From Gammaproteobacteria bacterium 42_54_T18 (lineage in GTDB: Bacteria; Pseudomonadota; Gammaproteobacteria; Pseudomonadales; Ketobacteraceae), in the NCBI GenBank assembly GCA_002163245.1, contig MAAL01000012.1:1-32828 (forward strand): a stretch of DNA of 32,828 nucleotides, written 5' to 3'. Position numbers and translations under genes: made by a program. Positions 18,063 through 26,045 of this stretch are shown here, in pieces. Positions within the stretch are counted from its first letter, which is position 1. Every line of letters starts with the position of its first letter. The notes under the pieces are model-generated. The model was not told the origin of the DNA. It made no database searches and saw only the letters and a list, made by a program, of their open reading frames with translations.

Positions 18063-19049
18063 ATGAAGTATCTGATGAATGGACTGTCTCGAGTACTGGG
18101 TCTTACGGCCTGTTTTATTGTCATTGGCTCCCTGTCGGGCTGTAAGCCGACTATTAGCTTCACGGCCTTGCAAACCATTCTCACACCCGGACAAGACACG
18201 GAATTGGAGTGGGAGGTAGAGTTCGTCAAAGGTAGCGGTGACAATGTTATCGAAATTAGTCCAGATATTGGTGTTGTTGAGCTAGAGGGTACAATTACGG
18301 TAGCACCTACAGTGACCACCACCTATAAACTGTCAACGCGAAGTTTTGTGTTTGGGTTTCCAATGTTCATTAAAGAAGAGTTAACCATTGAAGTTGAGGA
18401 TGGTGTTTGTTGGGATTTTACTGGCCAGACCGTCCCTGATACCTGTGAAAGTGACGCTGAGTGGGATTTTTATGCCGCTAACTATGCTGGGGATGATATT
18501 GCTGATTATGTATTCCAAAGTGAGAAGAGTGCGATTGTACCTGATTTGGGTTATCAGGCTGTGTTGTTGGGAGCAGACCACGATGAGCCTGAAGAGTTAA
18601 ATGGAGATCCTCTCATAATGTTTGGTAATGTTCGATGGCCAGGCCTGGAGGATGATACTGATTATAAAGTTACACTCAGTGTTGTATATGCAACTGCTGC
18701 ACGAAGAGATGTAAACGATAGTGACTGTGAAATGCCAACCATTGAATTGTCAGCATTTATTGGTCTTGAAGAGCCTGAGCTTGAAATTGATAGTGACAAT
18801 GATGATTTTGTATCTGTTATCAATCTAAGCACTAAACATATTTTGACTCCTGATATTACAATTGCAGATGCGACAGATGATACTTGTAATGATGATGGAG
18901 TATTTGAAGAGGATTCTGCATCGCTTACTGAAGTTGATGTTACAACGGACTCTGACGGCGAATTTTGGATCACGGTAGGGTTAACACCTTCAACCCCCAA
19001 TATGACCGCATATCTGCGTTCCGTAACTGCCATCTTTGAAGAGCAATAG
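18063..19049 (+). CDS. predicted lipoprotein with Ig-like N-terminal domain, function unknown
   Basis: A protein of 328 residues from the ATG at 18063, preceded by GGAGA at good spacing; an upstream in-frame ATG at 18048 is less likely. Residues 1-26 are a lipoprotein signal with lipobox LSGC and Cys27 as the lipidated residue. Residues 30-100 resemble bacterial Ig-like domains ('LTPGQDTELEWEVE' and 'ITVAPTVTTTYKLST'). The remainder is acidic, rich in Asp/Glu, with 'DSDNDD' and 'DATDDTCNDDG' stretches that could bind calcium, and several cysteines. No aspartate follows Cys27 (it is Lys28), so the outer membrane is the likely location. The aldehyde dehydrogenase gene follows by 39 bases. I cannot assign a function. 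Confidence 0.8.
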   Translation: MKYLMNGLSRVLGLTACFIVIGSLSGCKPTISFTALQTILTPGQDTELEWEVEFVKGSGDNVIEISPDIGVVELEGTITVAPTVTTTYKLSTRSFVFGFPMFIKEELTIEVEDGVCWDFTGQTVPDTCESDAEWDFYAANYAGDDIADYVFQSEKSAIVPDLGYQAVLLGADHDEPEELNGDPLIMFGNVRWPGLEDDTDYKVTLSVVYATAARRDVNDSDCEMPTIELSAFIGLEEPELEIDSDNDDFVSVINLSTKHILTPDITIADATDDTCNDDGVFEEDSASLTEVDVTTDSDGEFWITVGLTPSTPNMTAYLRSVTAIFEEQ

Positions 19050-19088
19050 CCTATACTGTTTTGACATTCAATTCTTACAGGGTCAATT

Positions 19089-20510
19089 ATGAAGAAACTC
19101 AATCAGTTTTATATTAACGGTGAGTGGGTTTCTCCTCTTACAAAAAAAACGTTAGATGTTATTAATCCAAGTAATGAAGACGTTATTGCAGAGTTGTCGC
19201 TTGGCTCTGTGGAAGATGTTGATCGTGCTGTCGATGCAGCACGAGAAGCATTCCCTGAATTTTCCTCTACCACTACAGGTCAGCGAATAAGCCTTCTGAA
19301 CCGTGTCGCAACCTTATATCAGGCACGCCTAGGTGAAATGGCTGAAGCAATTTCTCAGGAGATGGGCGCTCCTGCAAAATTGGCAGCTAGCGCGCAAGCA
19401 CCGGCAGGTCTTGGGCATATTATGGTGGCCATTGATCTATTAAAAAACAAAGCGTTTGAAGAATCTCAACCCGGCTACATTCTTAGAAAAGAACCTATTG
19501 GTGTTTGTGGGCTTATTACCCCTTGGAATTGGCCTATAAATCAAATTGCCTGCAAAGTAGCACCTGCCATTGCAGCGGGTTGCACGGTTGTATTAAAGCC
19601 TAGTGAAGTTGCTCCGCTTAGTGCCTATTTGTTTGCAGAAATCTTGGCAGAGGCTGGAGTACCGAAAGGGGTGTTTAATCTGGTGAATGGTTTGGGTGAG
19701 GATGTAGGGGCAAGACTGTCCGAGCACCCAGATATTGCGTTGATTAGCTTTACGGGTTCAACTCGAGCGGGTATCGAGGTTGCAAAAGCAGCGGCCCCTT
19801 CGGTCAAGCGTGTAACTCAAGAGCTTGGTGGCAAATCTGCTAACATTTTATTGAGCGATGTTGATTTTGAAAAAATGGTTAAGCAGGGTGTGAATGCATG
19901 TTTCCTCAATTCTGGACAATCCTGTAATGCGCCCACTCGTATGTTAGTGCCGAATAGTAAAATGGATAAAGTGTTAACGATAGCAAAACAAGCGGCCGAG
20001 AAGTGTACTGTTGGTCCAGCCGATCAAGAGGGGGTATCTACCGGACCTGTGGTAAGTGAGGTGCAATATAAACGCATACAAAGCTTGATTCAAAAAGGAA
20101 TTGATGAAGGAGCCACACTTGTTGCAGGTGGTGTTGGATTGCCAGAGGGCTTAGAGAAAGGGTATTTTGTACGGCCAACGGTGTTTGGTAATGTAAATAA
20201 CAGTATGGTCATTGCTCAGGAAGAAGTGTTTGGTCCGGTGTTAAGTATTATTGGGTATGACACTGAGGAGGATGCGGTAGCGATAGCTAACGACACCGTT
20301 TATGGACTGTCTGCTTATGTATCTTCTGCAAATAAGGATCGTGCCATCAGCGTTGCGAAAGAGCTAAAAGCCGGTAATGTGCATATTAACGGAGCGTCCA
20401 CTAATTTCATGGCTCCGTTTGGTGGTTATAAAATGTCGGGCAATGGGCGAGAGTGGGGTGCTTATGGGTTGGAAGAGTATCTTGAGGTGAAAGCCATTAT
20501 TGTAGGATAG
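19089..20510 (+). CDS. NAD(P)-dependent aldehyde dehydrogenase
   Basis: A protein of 473 residues of the aldehyde dehydrogenase superfamily, oxidising an aldehyde to the carboxylic acid. Family motifs are 'ITPWNWPINQIACKVAPA' (oxyanion Asn and Rossmann entry), 'LKPSEVAPLSA', 'SFTGSTRAG', general base Glu245 (QELGGKSANI), nucleophile Cys279 (NSGQSCNAPTR), 'EEVFGPVLSI' and 'PFGGYKMSGNGREWG'. The start is supported by AGGG six bases upstream. The substrate cannot be read from sequence; the nearby thioesterase and enoyl-CoA hydratase genes suggest a fatty aldehyde or similar, which is inference. A strong bidirectional terminator follows. Confidence 0.95.
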   Translation: MKKLNQFYINGEWVSPLTKKTLDVINPSNEDVIAELSLGSVEDVDRAVDAAREAFPEFSSTTTGQRISLLNRVATLYQARLGEMAEAISQEMGAPAKLAASAQAPAGLGHIMVAIDLLKNKAFEESQPGYILRKEPIGVCGLITPWNWPINQIACKVAPAIAAGCTVVLKPSEVAPLSAYLFAEILAEAGVPKGVFNLVNGLGEDVGARLSEHPDIALISFTGSTRAGIEVAKAAAPSVKRVTQELGGKSANILLSDVDFEKMVKQGVNACFLNSGQSCNAPTRMLVPNSKMDKVLTIAKQAAEKCTVGPADQEGVSTGPVVSEVQYKRIQSLIQKGIDEGATLVAGGVGLPEGLEKGYFVRPTVFGNVNNSMVIAQEEVFGPVLSIIGYDTEEDAVAIANDTVYGLSAYVSSANKDRAISVAKELKAGNVHINGASTNFMAPFGGYKMSGNGREWGAYGLEEYLEVKAIIVG

Positions 20511-20521
20511 CGAGATAAATA

Positions 20522-20573
20522 AAAATGGCCAATAGAAACTGCGTAAGGCGTTTTAGAGTCTATTGGCCGTTTT
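20522..20573. terminator. bidirectional intrinsic terminator
   Basis: GGCCAATAGA (20527-20536) pairs perfectly with TCTATTGGCC (20559-20568), extended by AAAAT/GTTTT, giving A-run and T-run flanks on either side. It lies between the convergent aldehyde dehydrogenase and tesB genes and can serve both. Confidence 0.85.
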
Positions 20574-20591
20574 GTTCGTAAAAAATGGCTG

Positions 20592-21467
20592 TTATGTTTT
20601 TCGCTTAAATTTATTTTTATTTCGTATCAGCGCTTCTTGCGCAACGGAAGCGATGAGCTTTCCATCTTTTGAAAAAATGCTACCTCGGTTAAATCCCAGT
20701 CCGTGAGACGCTGAGGGGCTATCCATGGAATAAAGTAACCAATCGTCAATTTTTACGTCATGGTGGAACCAAATTGCGTGATCTAGGCTGGCAATCTGAA
20801 CACCAGGCATCATGCCGTGAACTGCGTGGGGATTAAGGGATGTTCCCAAAAGGCCAAAGTCCGATGAGTAGGCTAAGAGGCATCGATGTAATATTTGTTC
20901 ACAGGGTAGCTCGTCAACAGCCTTAAACCAAATGTCTTTTTGTGGGCTAAGCTTCTCCGGTTTAATATAGTTGAAGGGTTTGACGGGACGTATTTCGATG
21001 GGGGTATCTTGCGTGAATTTATCTCGTATTTTTTCTGGGATAAAATCCGCGAACTTACGTCTAATTTCTAGTTCAGAGCGAAGTTCTTCTGGTTGTTTAA
21101 CCTCTGGCATTTCGAATTGATGCTCATAGCCATCTTCATCGACGTGAAATGATACGTTTGCCGTAAATATTTCGATATTGTTCTGCAGGGCGACAACTCT
21201 TCTTGTGGCAAAACTTTTGCCTTCTCGAATACGATCTACGAGAAATTCAATCGGAGTTTCCGTGTCACCAGGTTGAAGAAAATAGCCATGTAATGAGTGA
21301 CTGTTAAAGCCTTCCGCCGTTAGGCTTGCTGCCATTAGTGATTGCGCTAATAATTGACCTCCAAAAAGTTGTTTAAACCCTAAATCTTGACATTGGCCGA
21401 GAAATTTGTCGGTTTCGATTTTTTCTAAGGATAAAAGGTGAACTAATTGCTTCAACACATCACTCAT
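20592..21467 (-). CDS. tesB: acyl-CoA thioesterase II
   Basis: A cytosolic hydrolase of 291 residues that releases free acids from acyl-CoA. It has the double-hotdog TesB layout. The first hotdog has 'FGGQLLAQSLMAA' and 'HSLHGYFLQPGD'; the second has 'ASLDHAIWFHH', 'DDWLLYSMDSPSASHGLGFNRG' and 'ASVAQEALIRNK'. In E. coli TesB the catalytic residues are Asp204, Thr228 and Gln278. Here Asp229 and Gln277 correspond, and the threonine position falls in 'DSPSAS', where serines 250/252 could substitute, as in many homologues. GAGGT lies upstream of the start. The gene sits 45 bases after the enoyl-CoA hydratase pseudogene on the same strand, suggesting a lipid-metabolism operon. Confidence 0.95.
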   Translation of the reverse strand: MSDVLKQLVHLLSLEKIETDKFLGQCQDLGFKQLFGGQLLAQSLMAASLTAEGFNSHSLHGYFLQPGDTETPIEFLVDRIREGKSFATRRVVALQNNIEIFTANVSFHVDEDGYEHQFEMPEVKQPEELRSELEIRRKFADFIPEKIRDKFTQDTPIEIRPVKPFNYIKPEKLSPQKDIWFKAVDELPCEQILHRCLLAYSSDFGLLGTSLNPHAVHGMMPGVQIASLDHAIWFHHDVKIDDWLLYSMDSPSASHGLGFNRGSIFSKDGKLIASVAQEALIRNKNKFKRKT

Positions 21468-21512
21468 TAATGTTTACCTCAAGCTGATTCTTTTACGTTT
21501 ATTAATTGTTCA

Positions 21513-22181
21513 CTATGCTCGGTGTTTTGCGATGTTTTTACGCAAAGAGCGCTTTATTGTGGTGTACGTACCCCGGTCTTTTTGAGCAAGCTCTTTAGCG
21601 TAAGCTAAAGCACCAGCTTGTAATGATTCCATTGGGAATAGCGCGTCAACAATGTTGTCGTCTAAACACTCTTTGCCTGTTTTTGCTACACCCGTCAGAG
21701 CCATATGTTTTAAGGCGTGTTTGTTGGGTAGTAACTAAATAACGTCAATCATCATGTCAGTGAAAGGGATCTTAATGTTCACTTCAGGATAGCAGAAGCG
21801 GCCGCGATCATCTCGCATCACGCGGAAATCAAATGCTGTTGCAAGGATAGCTCCGCCAGCATAACAATTCCCGTTTATGCAACCGATGGTAGGCAGGTTA
21901 AGCAGCGCTAAGCGATAGAATACTTCTTCAAGCGTACTAACGAATTCTTTGAAATCGTCCCCCTGAAGCGCAGTCATCCAAGGAAGGTTGATACCATTTG
22001 ACCATGTTTTGTCATGCTCACAGGTCACTACAAGCGCAGTGTTGCCCTTGTAGTTCTCAATCTCATCAAATGCAGCAAGGTATTCCTTTAATACATCGAG
22101 TGTGAAGGTATTGTCATTGTCACCATTGGTTAAGGTAAGAATGTGAATGCCGTCTTCTACACGTAAGTCCATCGTTGACAT
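21513..22181 (-). pseudogene. enoyl-CoA hydratase/isomerase interrupted by one in-frame TAG
   Basis: Codons 1-148 (from 22181) encode the crotonase fold: 'GIHILTLTNGDNDNTF', 'SNGINLPWM' and the oxyanion region 'GCINGNCYAGGAIL', then 'RGRFCYPEVNIKIPFTDMM', whose Glu corresponds to the catalytic acid of hydratases/isomerases. Codon 149 is TAG (21735-21737). The same frame then continues for 73 codons ('LLPNKHALKHMALTG', 'AKTGKECLDDNIVDALFP', 'RSLRKNIAKHRA') to a normal stop, giving about 222 codons, full length for this short subgroup. In relatives the TAG position usually holds a polar residue, so CAG or GAG to TAG is the simplest change. A good ribosome binding site (GAGGAAC) precedes the ATG. 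It may be a recent pseudogene, a suppressed stop or a sequencing error. It would act in beta-oxidation. Confidence 0.88.
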
Positions 22182-22319
22182 GAAAAGTTCCTCGGTTATA
22201 ACGTTAGCGGGAGATTAGTTTCTTCGCTCTAGTCTACGGGTTAGCTTGAGGATAAAAAAGGGGCGGAATGTACACCAAGTGGGCTAAAACGGCCATTTCT
22301 GAGGATTTTATCAAGATCA

Positions 22320-22333
22320 CGCTTTGTAAAGCG
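22320..22333. promoter_or_regulatory. short palindrome in the divergent promoter region
   Basis: CGCTTTGTAAAGCG is a 6-2-6 palindrome between the divergent enoyl-CoA hydratase pseudogene and the diguanylate cyclase gene. It is a possible operator or weak hairpin; the regulator is unknown. A further small hairpin, AAGGAATAATCCTT (22392-22405), covers the possible ribosome binding site of the diguanylate cyclase. Confidence 0.3.
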
Positions 22334-22412
22334 AGTCTTGTAAAAGTGTACTAGTATTAGTGAACTAAGATTGTGTAACTACTTGTTGATTAAGGAATAA
22401 TCCTTTTACCAC

Positions 22413-23105
22413 ATGAATGATATGACTGACGAGAAAATTTTGACGTGCCCAGTAGGGGAGGAGTCTTGCAAGATTATTGATGAACTCAATCTTTTGACTG
22501 GTCAGGTCTCTACGTTATCAGAGCTAATTAGAACTGATAATCTTACGGGTTTATACAATCAGCGATATTTGCTGGAAACATTATCCTTAGAGATGGAAAG
22601 AACTCGCCGTACCGGTCGCTTTACGGGGGTGATCATGTTCGATTTGGATCATTTCAAACAGGTAAATGACACTTGGGGGCATGAATCAGGCAATAAAGTG
22701 TTGAAAATGACATCTTCAATAGTTAAGCAAATGGTACGTAAGCTTGATGTCGCCTGTCGCTATGGCGGAGAAGAGTTTGTTGTTGTCCTTCCAAATACTG
22801 GGCTTATTGATGCCTCATTTGTTGCGGAGCGAATTCGAGATGCGATTGAGAATTCTCCTGTGAAAGTTGAAGGTGGCGTTATCAATCAAACGGCGAGTTT
22901 TGGTGTGGACATCTATACGGACCAACAGAATGATAGCCCAGAGTCATTAATTAGCCGAGTTGATGCATACTTATATCAGGCTAAAAATAAGGGGCGAAAC
23001 CAAGTGTGCCATGTTGCACCAGAAGACATTAATCACGATGCGCAGATTTCGATAGAAGAGAAAGATGCTTTGTTTGATATGTTTGGCGGCGGAGATGATG
23101 ACTAA
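22413..23105 (+). CDS. diguanylate cyclase (GGEEF) with EF-hand-like C-terminal loop
   Basis: A cytosolic protein of 230 residues. After about 40 residues with two cysteines (Cys12, Cys19), the GGDEF domain starts at 'TDNLTGLYNQRYL'. It has the metal-binding Asp in 'VIMFDLDHFKQVND', the allosteric site RKLD (109-112) five residues before an intact GGEEF (118-122), and the closing 'DAYLYQAKNKGRNQV'. It should convert two GTP to c-di-GMP with product inhibition. Residues 205-216 (DINHDAQISIEE) match a canonical 12-residue EF-hand loop at positions 1, 3, 5, 8, 9 and 12, with Ala in place of the usual Gly at position 6. The protein ends in GGGDDD. AAGGA lies 16 bases before ATG 22413; the ATG at 22422 is an alternative start. 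Its stop overlaps the convergent cyclase gene by 4 bases. Confidence 0.93.
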   Translation: MNDMTDEKILTCPVGEESCKIIDELNLLTGQVSTLSELIRTDNLTGLYNQRYLLETLSLEMERTRRTGRFTGVIMFDLDHFKQVNDTWGHESGNKVLKMTSSIVKQMVRKLDVACRYGGEEFVVVLPNTGLIDASFVAERIRDAIENSPVKVEGGVINQTASFGVDIYTDQQNDSPESLISRVDAYLYQAKNKGRNQVCHVAPEDINHDAQISIEEKDALFDMFGGGDDD

Positions 23106-25168
23106 CGCGTTCGTTCAATTTCCTCCTGGCATCGAGTGGAGTAAACGATGGCAGGGTTGTCATTAGGGTGGAGCGTTATTATGTCGCCAAAAAGGTGTAA
23201 GGCTTTTTCAAAATCTTTTGCTTGGAAGTAAGAGATGGCGTTGTTAAAATTTTCCATAGAGGCGGCTTTCAGCTCTGCTGATTTATCGGTATCCGCATCA
23301 ATCACTTCATAAATAATGGTTTCTTGTTGTTTTCCTTTTGTTTTAACAATATCAAGTAATCGGCAATTGAATTGCTCAGGGTTAGTTAACGATACATAGG
23401 TCTCGTGACTAATTAGCAAGGAAACTCCGTAAGTTTTGCACAGCCCTTCGATTCTAGATGCTAGGTTCACAGCATCACTAATCACGGTGCTATCCATTCG
23501 GGTGTTGTCGCCGACTGTGCCCAGGATAAGTTTTCCTGTATTAATCCCAATGCCAATGCTTAATGCTCGGTAACCACTGGAAGCTCGGTGTTCGTTGTAG
23601 ATATCCAGTGATTTTATCATTGATACACCGGCGTTAACGGCATCATCGGGAGATTCATCAAATAGCGCCATGATGGCATCTCCAATAAACTTATCAATGA
23701 AGCCATTGTTTTGTTGGATGTGGGGTTCCATTCTGCTGAGATAGGAATTGATGAATTTGAAATTTTCAGTGGGCGTCATTGATTCAGATAGTTCGGTGAA
23801 GGCTCTGATGTCTGAAAACAGGATGGTCATGGTTCGTTGTATGTGATCGCCAGGTTTTAACGACAGTAGATCGTCTTTCTGAAGTAGTTCGATGAATTGG
23901 TGAGGTACAAACTTTTCAAATACTTCATGCATCCGCTCGACTTTTTCTAGCGCTAATAGTCGTAATTCAATTTCTTGTTGTCGTTCGCGTTTAAACTGAT
24001 TTATGCGATCAGCAAGTGCTATGGAAAGTAAGATCACCTCAATAGCGGCTCCAATACGAGCGCTATTTTCGGTAATAAGGTTGCTGGGTATGTATCCAAG
24101 TCCTCTTACAATAAATATTAGAACGCCAACTAGTAAAAAACTCCATGCTAAAACAAAAAAGCGTGCGGGTTTGAAGCCCTTTCTAAATGATTGTATGCCA
24201 ATGGTTGCTACCGATATGACAATGACAATTCCGATGATATTCATTGATACGATACAGAGCTTGTGATTTGCGCTTAGAAGAAAATAAAGTGGAACTATTA
24301 ATGCTGCAGCTAGTGTATTAAGCAATAGATTAGCTTTTTGGCTTTTGTGTGTATGCAGAAATGATTTTACAAATTGAACTGCCCAAAACGCGTAAAATAT
24401 TCCAAATGTTTCTGTGAATAGAGAGGCTGTTTGCGGGGGGGCTATGTAAAGGGCATGACCCGATATCCCCATTTGATTCAAGACAATGCCAATTAAATAC
24501 AAGCAGTAGTATAAATAGCTTTTATCTTTTATAGAGGTAAACAAAAAAAGGTTGTAAATAATCATGACAAGCATTAGCCCATACCACATGCCAAAGAGGT
24601 ATTGATTGGTGCTCTCTGATTCTGCAAATCGTTCTACATTCCAAAAGGTGAAGTCCATTACTGATACGACGGACCGAAAACGCAGATAGTAGCTTTTCTT
24701 TTGGTTTGCTTTGATGGAGAGCCGCAATATAGGTTTGACGTGTCTAATTCCACGTTCTTGTAGTGAATAACGGGCCCCCGTTACTTGGGTTTCGATTTCA
24801 TTAGCCGTTGATTTTGTGCGGCTATTGGATGTTGCAGAGGAGGAGAAAAGTGTAGCGTCGATAACATAGGGGTTTAATTCTAACCAAAGTACTTTGTCGG
24901 TGGAAGTATCGTTGTTTATCGAAAAGCGGATCCAAAAGTCGGAGTTTGACGGCCCGTAGTTTGGCTTTCTATCAAACACATTCTTAAATAAAAGGTTGTT
25001 TTGTAGGCTGGCGTATTGTGCTGTACTTTCTATATCTTCATATACTTGGAGCGGGAAAGGCAGGCCGCAGTGATCACTGCACTGAGACAGTAAGATATCG
25101 CTTTCAGCGATTGCATAAAAAGGCATAAGTAACAGGAAAAGAAAAATTACTAGCTTGGGGTGATGCAT
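23102..25168 (-). CDS. 7TMR-DISM membrane receptor adenylate cyclase (class III)
   Basis: A protein of 688 residues. A signal peptide (1-21) is followed by a periplasmic DISMED2-like domain (about 25-180) with Cys30 and Cys34. Seven membrane helices span about 190-390 and end in 'AAIEVILLSIALADRIN', as in the kinase at 3789-6131. A helical linker ('FEKFVPHQFIELL') leads to the cyclase domain (about 445-625). This has metal aspartates 453 (FSDIRAFTE) and 497 (FIGDAIMALF), Lys493, Thr561 and Asn568/Arg572 (VNLASRIE). Lys with Thr in place of Asp is the class IIIb pattern, a group known for bicarbonate stimulation, so cAMP production is likely. Residues 630-688 form a helical TPR-like tail ('ISYFQAKDFEKALHLF'). 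It overlaps the convergent diguanylate cyclase gene by 4 bases. Confidence 0.93.
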   Translation of the reverse strand: MHHPKLVIFLFLLLMPFYAIAESDILLSQCSDHCGLPFPLQVYEDIESTAQYASLQNNLLFKNVFDRKPNYGPSNSDFWIRFSINNDTSTDKVLWLELNPYVIDATLFSSSATSNSRTKSTANEIETQVTGARYSLQERGIRHVKPILRLSIKANQKKSYYLRFRSVVSVMDFTFWNVERFAESESTNQYLFGMWYGLMLVMIIYNLFLFTSIKDKSYLYYCLYLIGIVLNQMGISGHALYIAPPQTASLFTETFGIFYAFWAVQFVKSFLHTHKSQKANLLLNTLAAALIVPLYFLLSANHKLCIVSMNIIGIVIVISVATIGIQSFRKGFKPARFFVLAWSFLLVGVLIFIVRGLGYIPSNLITENSARIGAAIEVILLSIALADRINQFKRERQQEIELRLLALEKVERMHEVFEKFVPHQFIELLQKDDLLSLKPGDHIQRTMTILFSDIRAFTELSESMTPTENFKFINSYLSRMEPHIQQNNGFIDKFIGDAIMALFDESPDDAVNAGVSMIKSLDIYNEHRASSGYRALSIGIGINTGKLILGTVGDNTRMDSTVISDAVNLASRIEGLCKTYGVSLLISHETYVSLTNPEQFNCRLLDIVKTKGKQQETIIYEVIDADTDKSAELKAASMENFNNAISYFQAKDFEKALHLFGDIITLHPNDNPAIVYSTRCQEEIERTR

Positions 25169-25317
25169 TATTAAACAGCGCTTTGCGAGATGTACCGACA
25201 GAGGTGAGTCGTAAGATACTCTGAGTATAGGAGAAAAAAGGAAACTTGCTGTTTAGATAGTATAGAAATCAAGCGGCGCTAAAAACTAATAGGGCAAGAA
25301 TGAATAGGGCAGAAACT

Positions 25318-25348
25318 AAAAAGGCCTCACTTTTTGGAGTGAGGCCTT
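25318..25348 (-). terminator. intrinsic terminator of the gene at 25366-25938
   Basis: AAGGCCTCACT (25321-25331) pairs perfectly with AGTGAGGCCTT (25338-25348) around a 6-base loop. On the minus strand the stem is followed by TTTTT, 17 bases after the stop codon. Confidence 0.88.
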
Positions 25349-25365
25349 CAGAGAACACTTAATGC

Positions 25366-25938
25366 TTACCTAGAAACAAGTGAAACGAACTTAGCGTCAA
25401 TGTCTTTGTCGATATAGGCCATTCCAAGTTTCTTCAAATACTCTAAACGATCAGCTTTCATTAAATCAATATCAGGCACGCCTGCACTGCAATCTTGGTA
25501 GATTTTAGCGACATGAGCCATGTATGCTTCACCTTCTTTAACCATCAGCAAGCTAGCAGCACCAACATCAGGGCGAACCAGGGCATTCAGCTCGTCGGGT
25601 AATTCAACTGCAAAAACGACAGGGCTTTCATCACCCTCGAAACGCACGCTTCGCTCTCTAACAGCTTGTTCCGCCCAGTAGTAAGCAAGCTCTTTGCTCT
25701 GGGTTAAAAATACCGGTTCGATGGATTCAGTGTACTTATTACCAATGGTTGCCATGGTACTTTTGGCCGCTTGCTTCATTGCTTTGTCGCCCGAGCGCTT
25801 TAGGCCGCTAAACGTAATGGAGCTTGCTAAGGAGGAGGATGTTCCATGATACCAAACATCGCCCGTTGCAAAACCGTCTTTTGTTAACAGATCTGTCGCG
25901 TCCTGTAGATAGCTTGGAATATCACTCATCATCATCAT
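25366..25938 (-). CDS. uncharacterised protein, possible ADP-ribosyltransferase fold
   Basis: A cytosolic protein of 190 residues without signal peptide or membrane segment. 'WYHGTSSSLASSITFSGLK' (29-47), followed by 'PVFLTQSKELAYYWAEQAV' (75-93) and 'PVVFAVELPDE' (106-116), has the order of the H-(Y/G)-E class of ADP-ribosyltransferase folds: His31 in HGT, Tyr86/87 on the helix after a 'V-F-L-T' strand, and acidic residues further on. This is pattern recognition only; no named family is certain, and KptA- or PARP-like activity is not shown. The coding sequence begins with four ATG codons in a row; AGGTGA just before them favours the third or fourth (25932 or 25929). It lies between two terminators, so it is probably a one-gene unit, downstream of aceA. 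Confidence 0.75.
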   Translation of the reverse strand: MMMMSDIPSYLQDATDLLTKDGFATGDVWYHGTSSSLASSITFSGLKRSGDKAMKQAAKSTMATIGNKYTESIEPVFLTQSKELAYYWAEQAVRERSVRFEGDESPVVFAVELPDELNALVRPDVGAASLLMVKEGEAYMAHVAKIYQDCSAGVPDIDLMKADRLEYLKKLGMAYIDKDIDAKFVSLVSR

Positions 25939-25961
25939 TCACCTATGGTTTATCAGTTAAA

Positions 25962-25997
25962 CAAAAGGCGACATTCAATGAAGAAGGTCGCCTTTTG
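25962..25997 (-). terminator. intrinsic terminator of aceA
   Basis: CAAAAGGCGAC (25962-25972) and GTCGCCTTTTG (25987-25997) form an 11-bp stem with a 14-base loop. On the minus strand the stem ends in TTTTGTTT, about 50 bases after the aceA stop. Confidence 0.83.
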
Positions 25998-26045
25998 AAA
26001 TACTTTACGCTTTTAATGAAAAAAGCTTAACTAGCCAGTCTCAAA

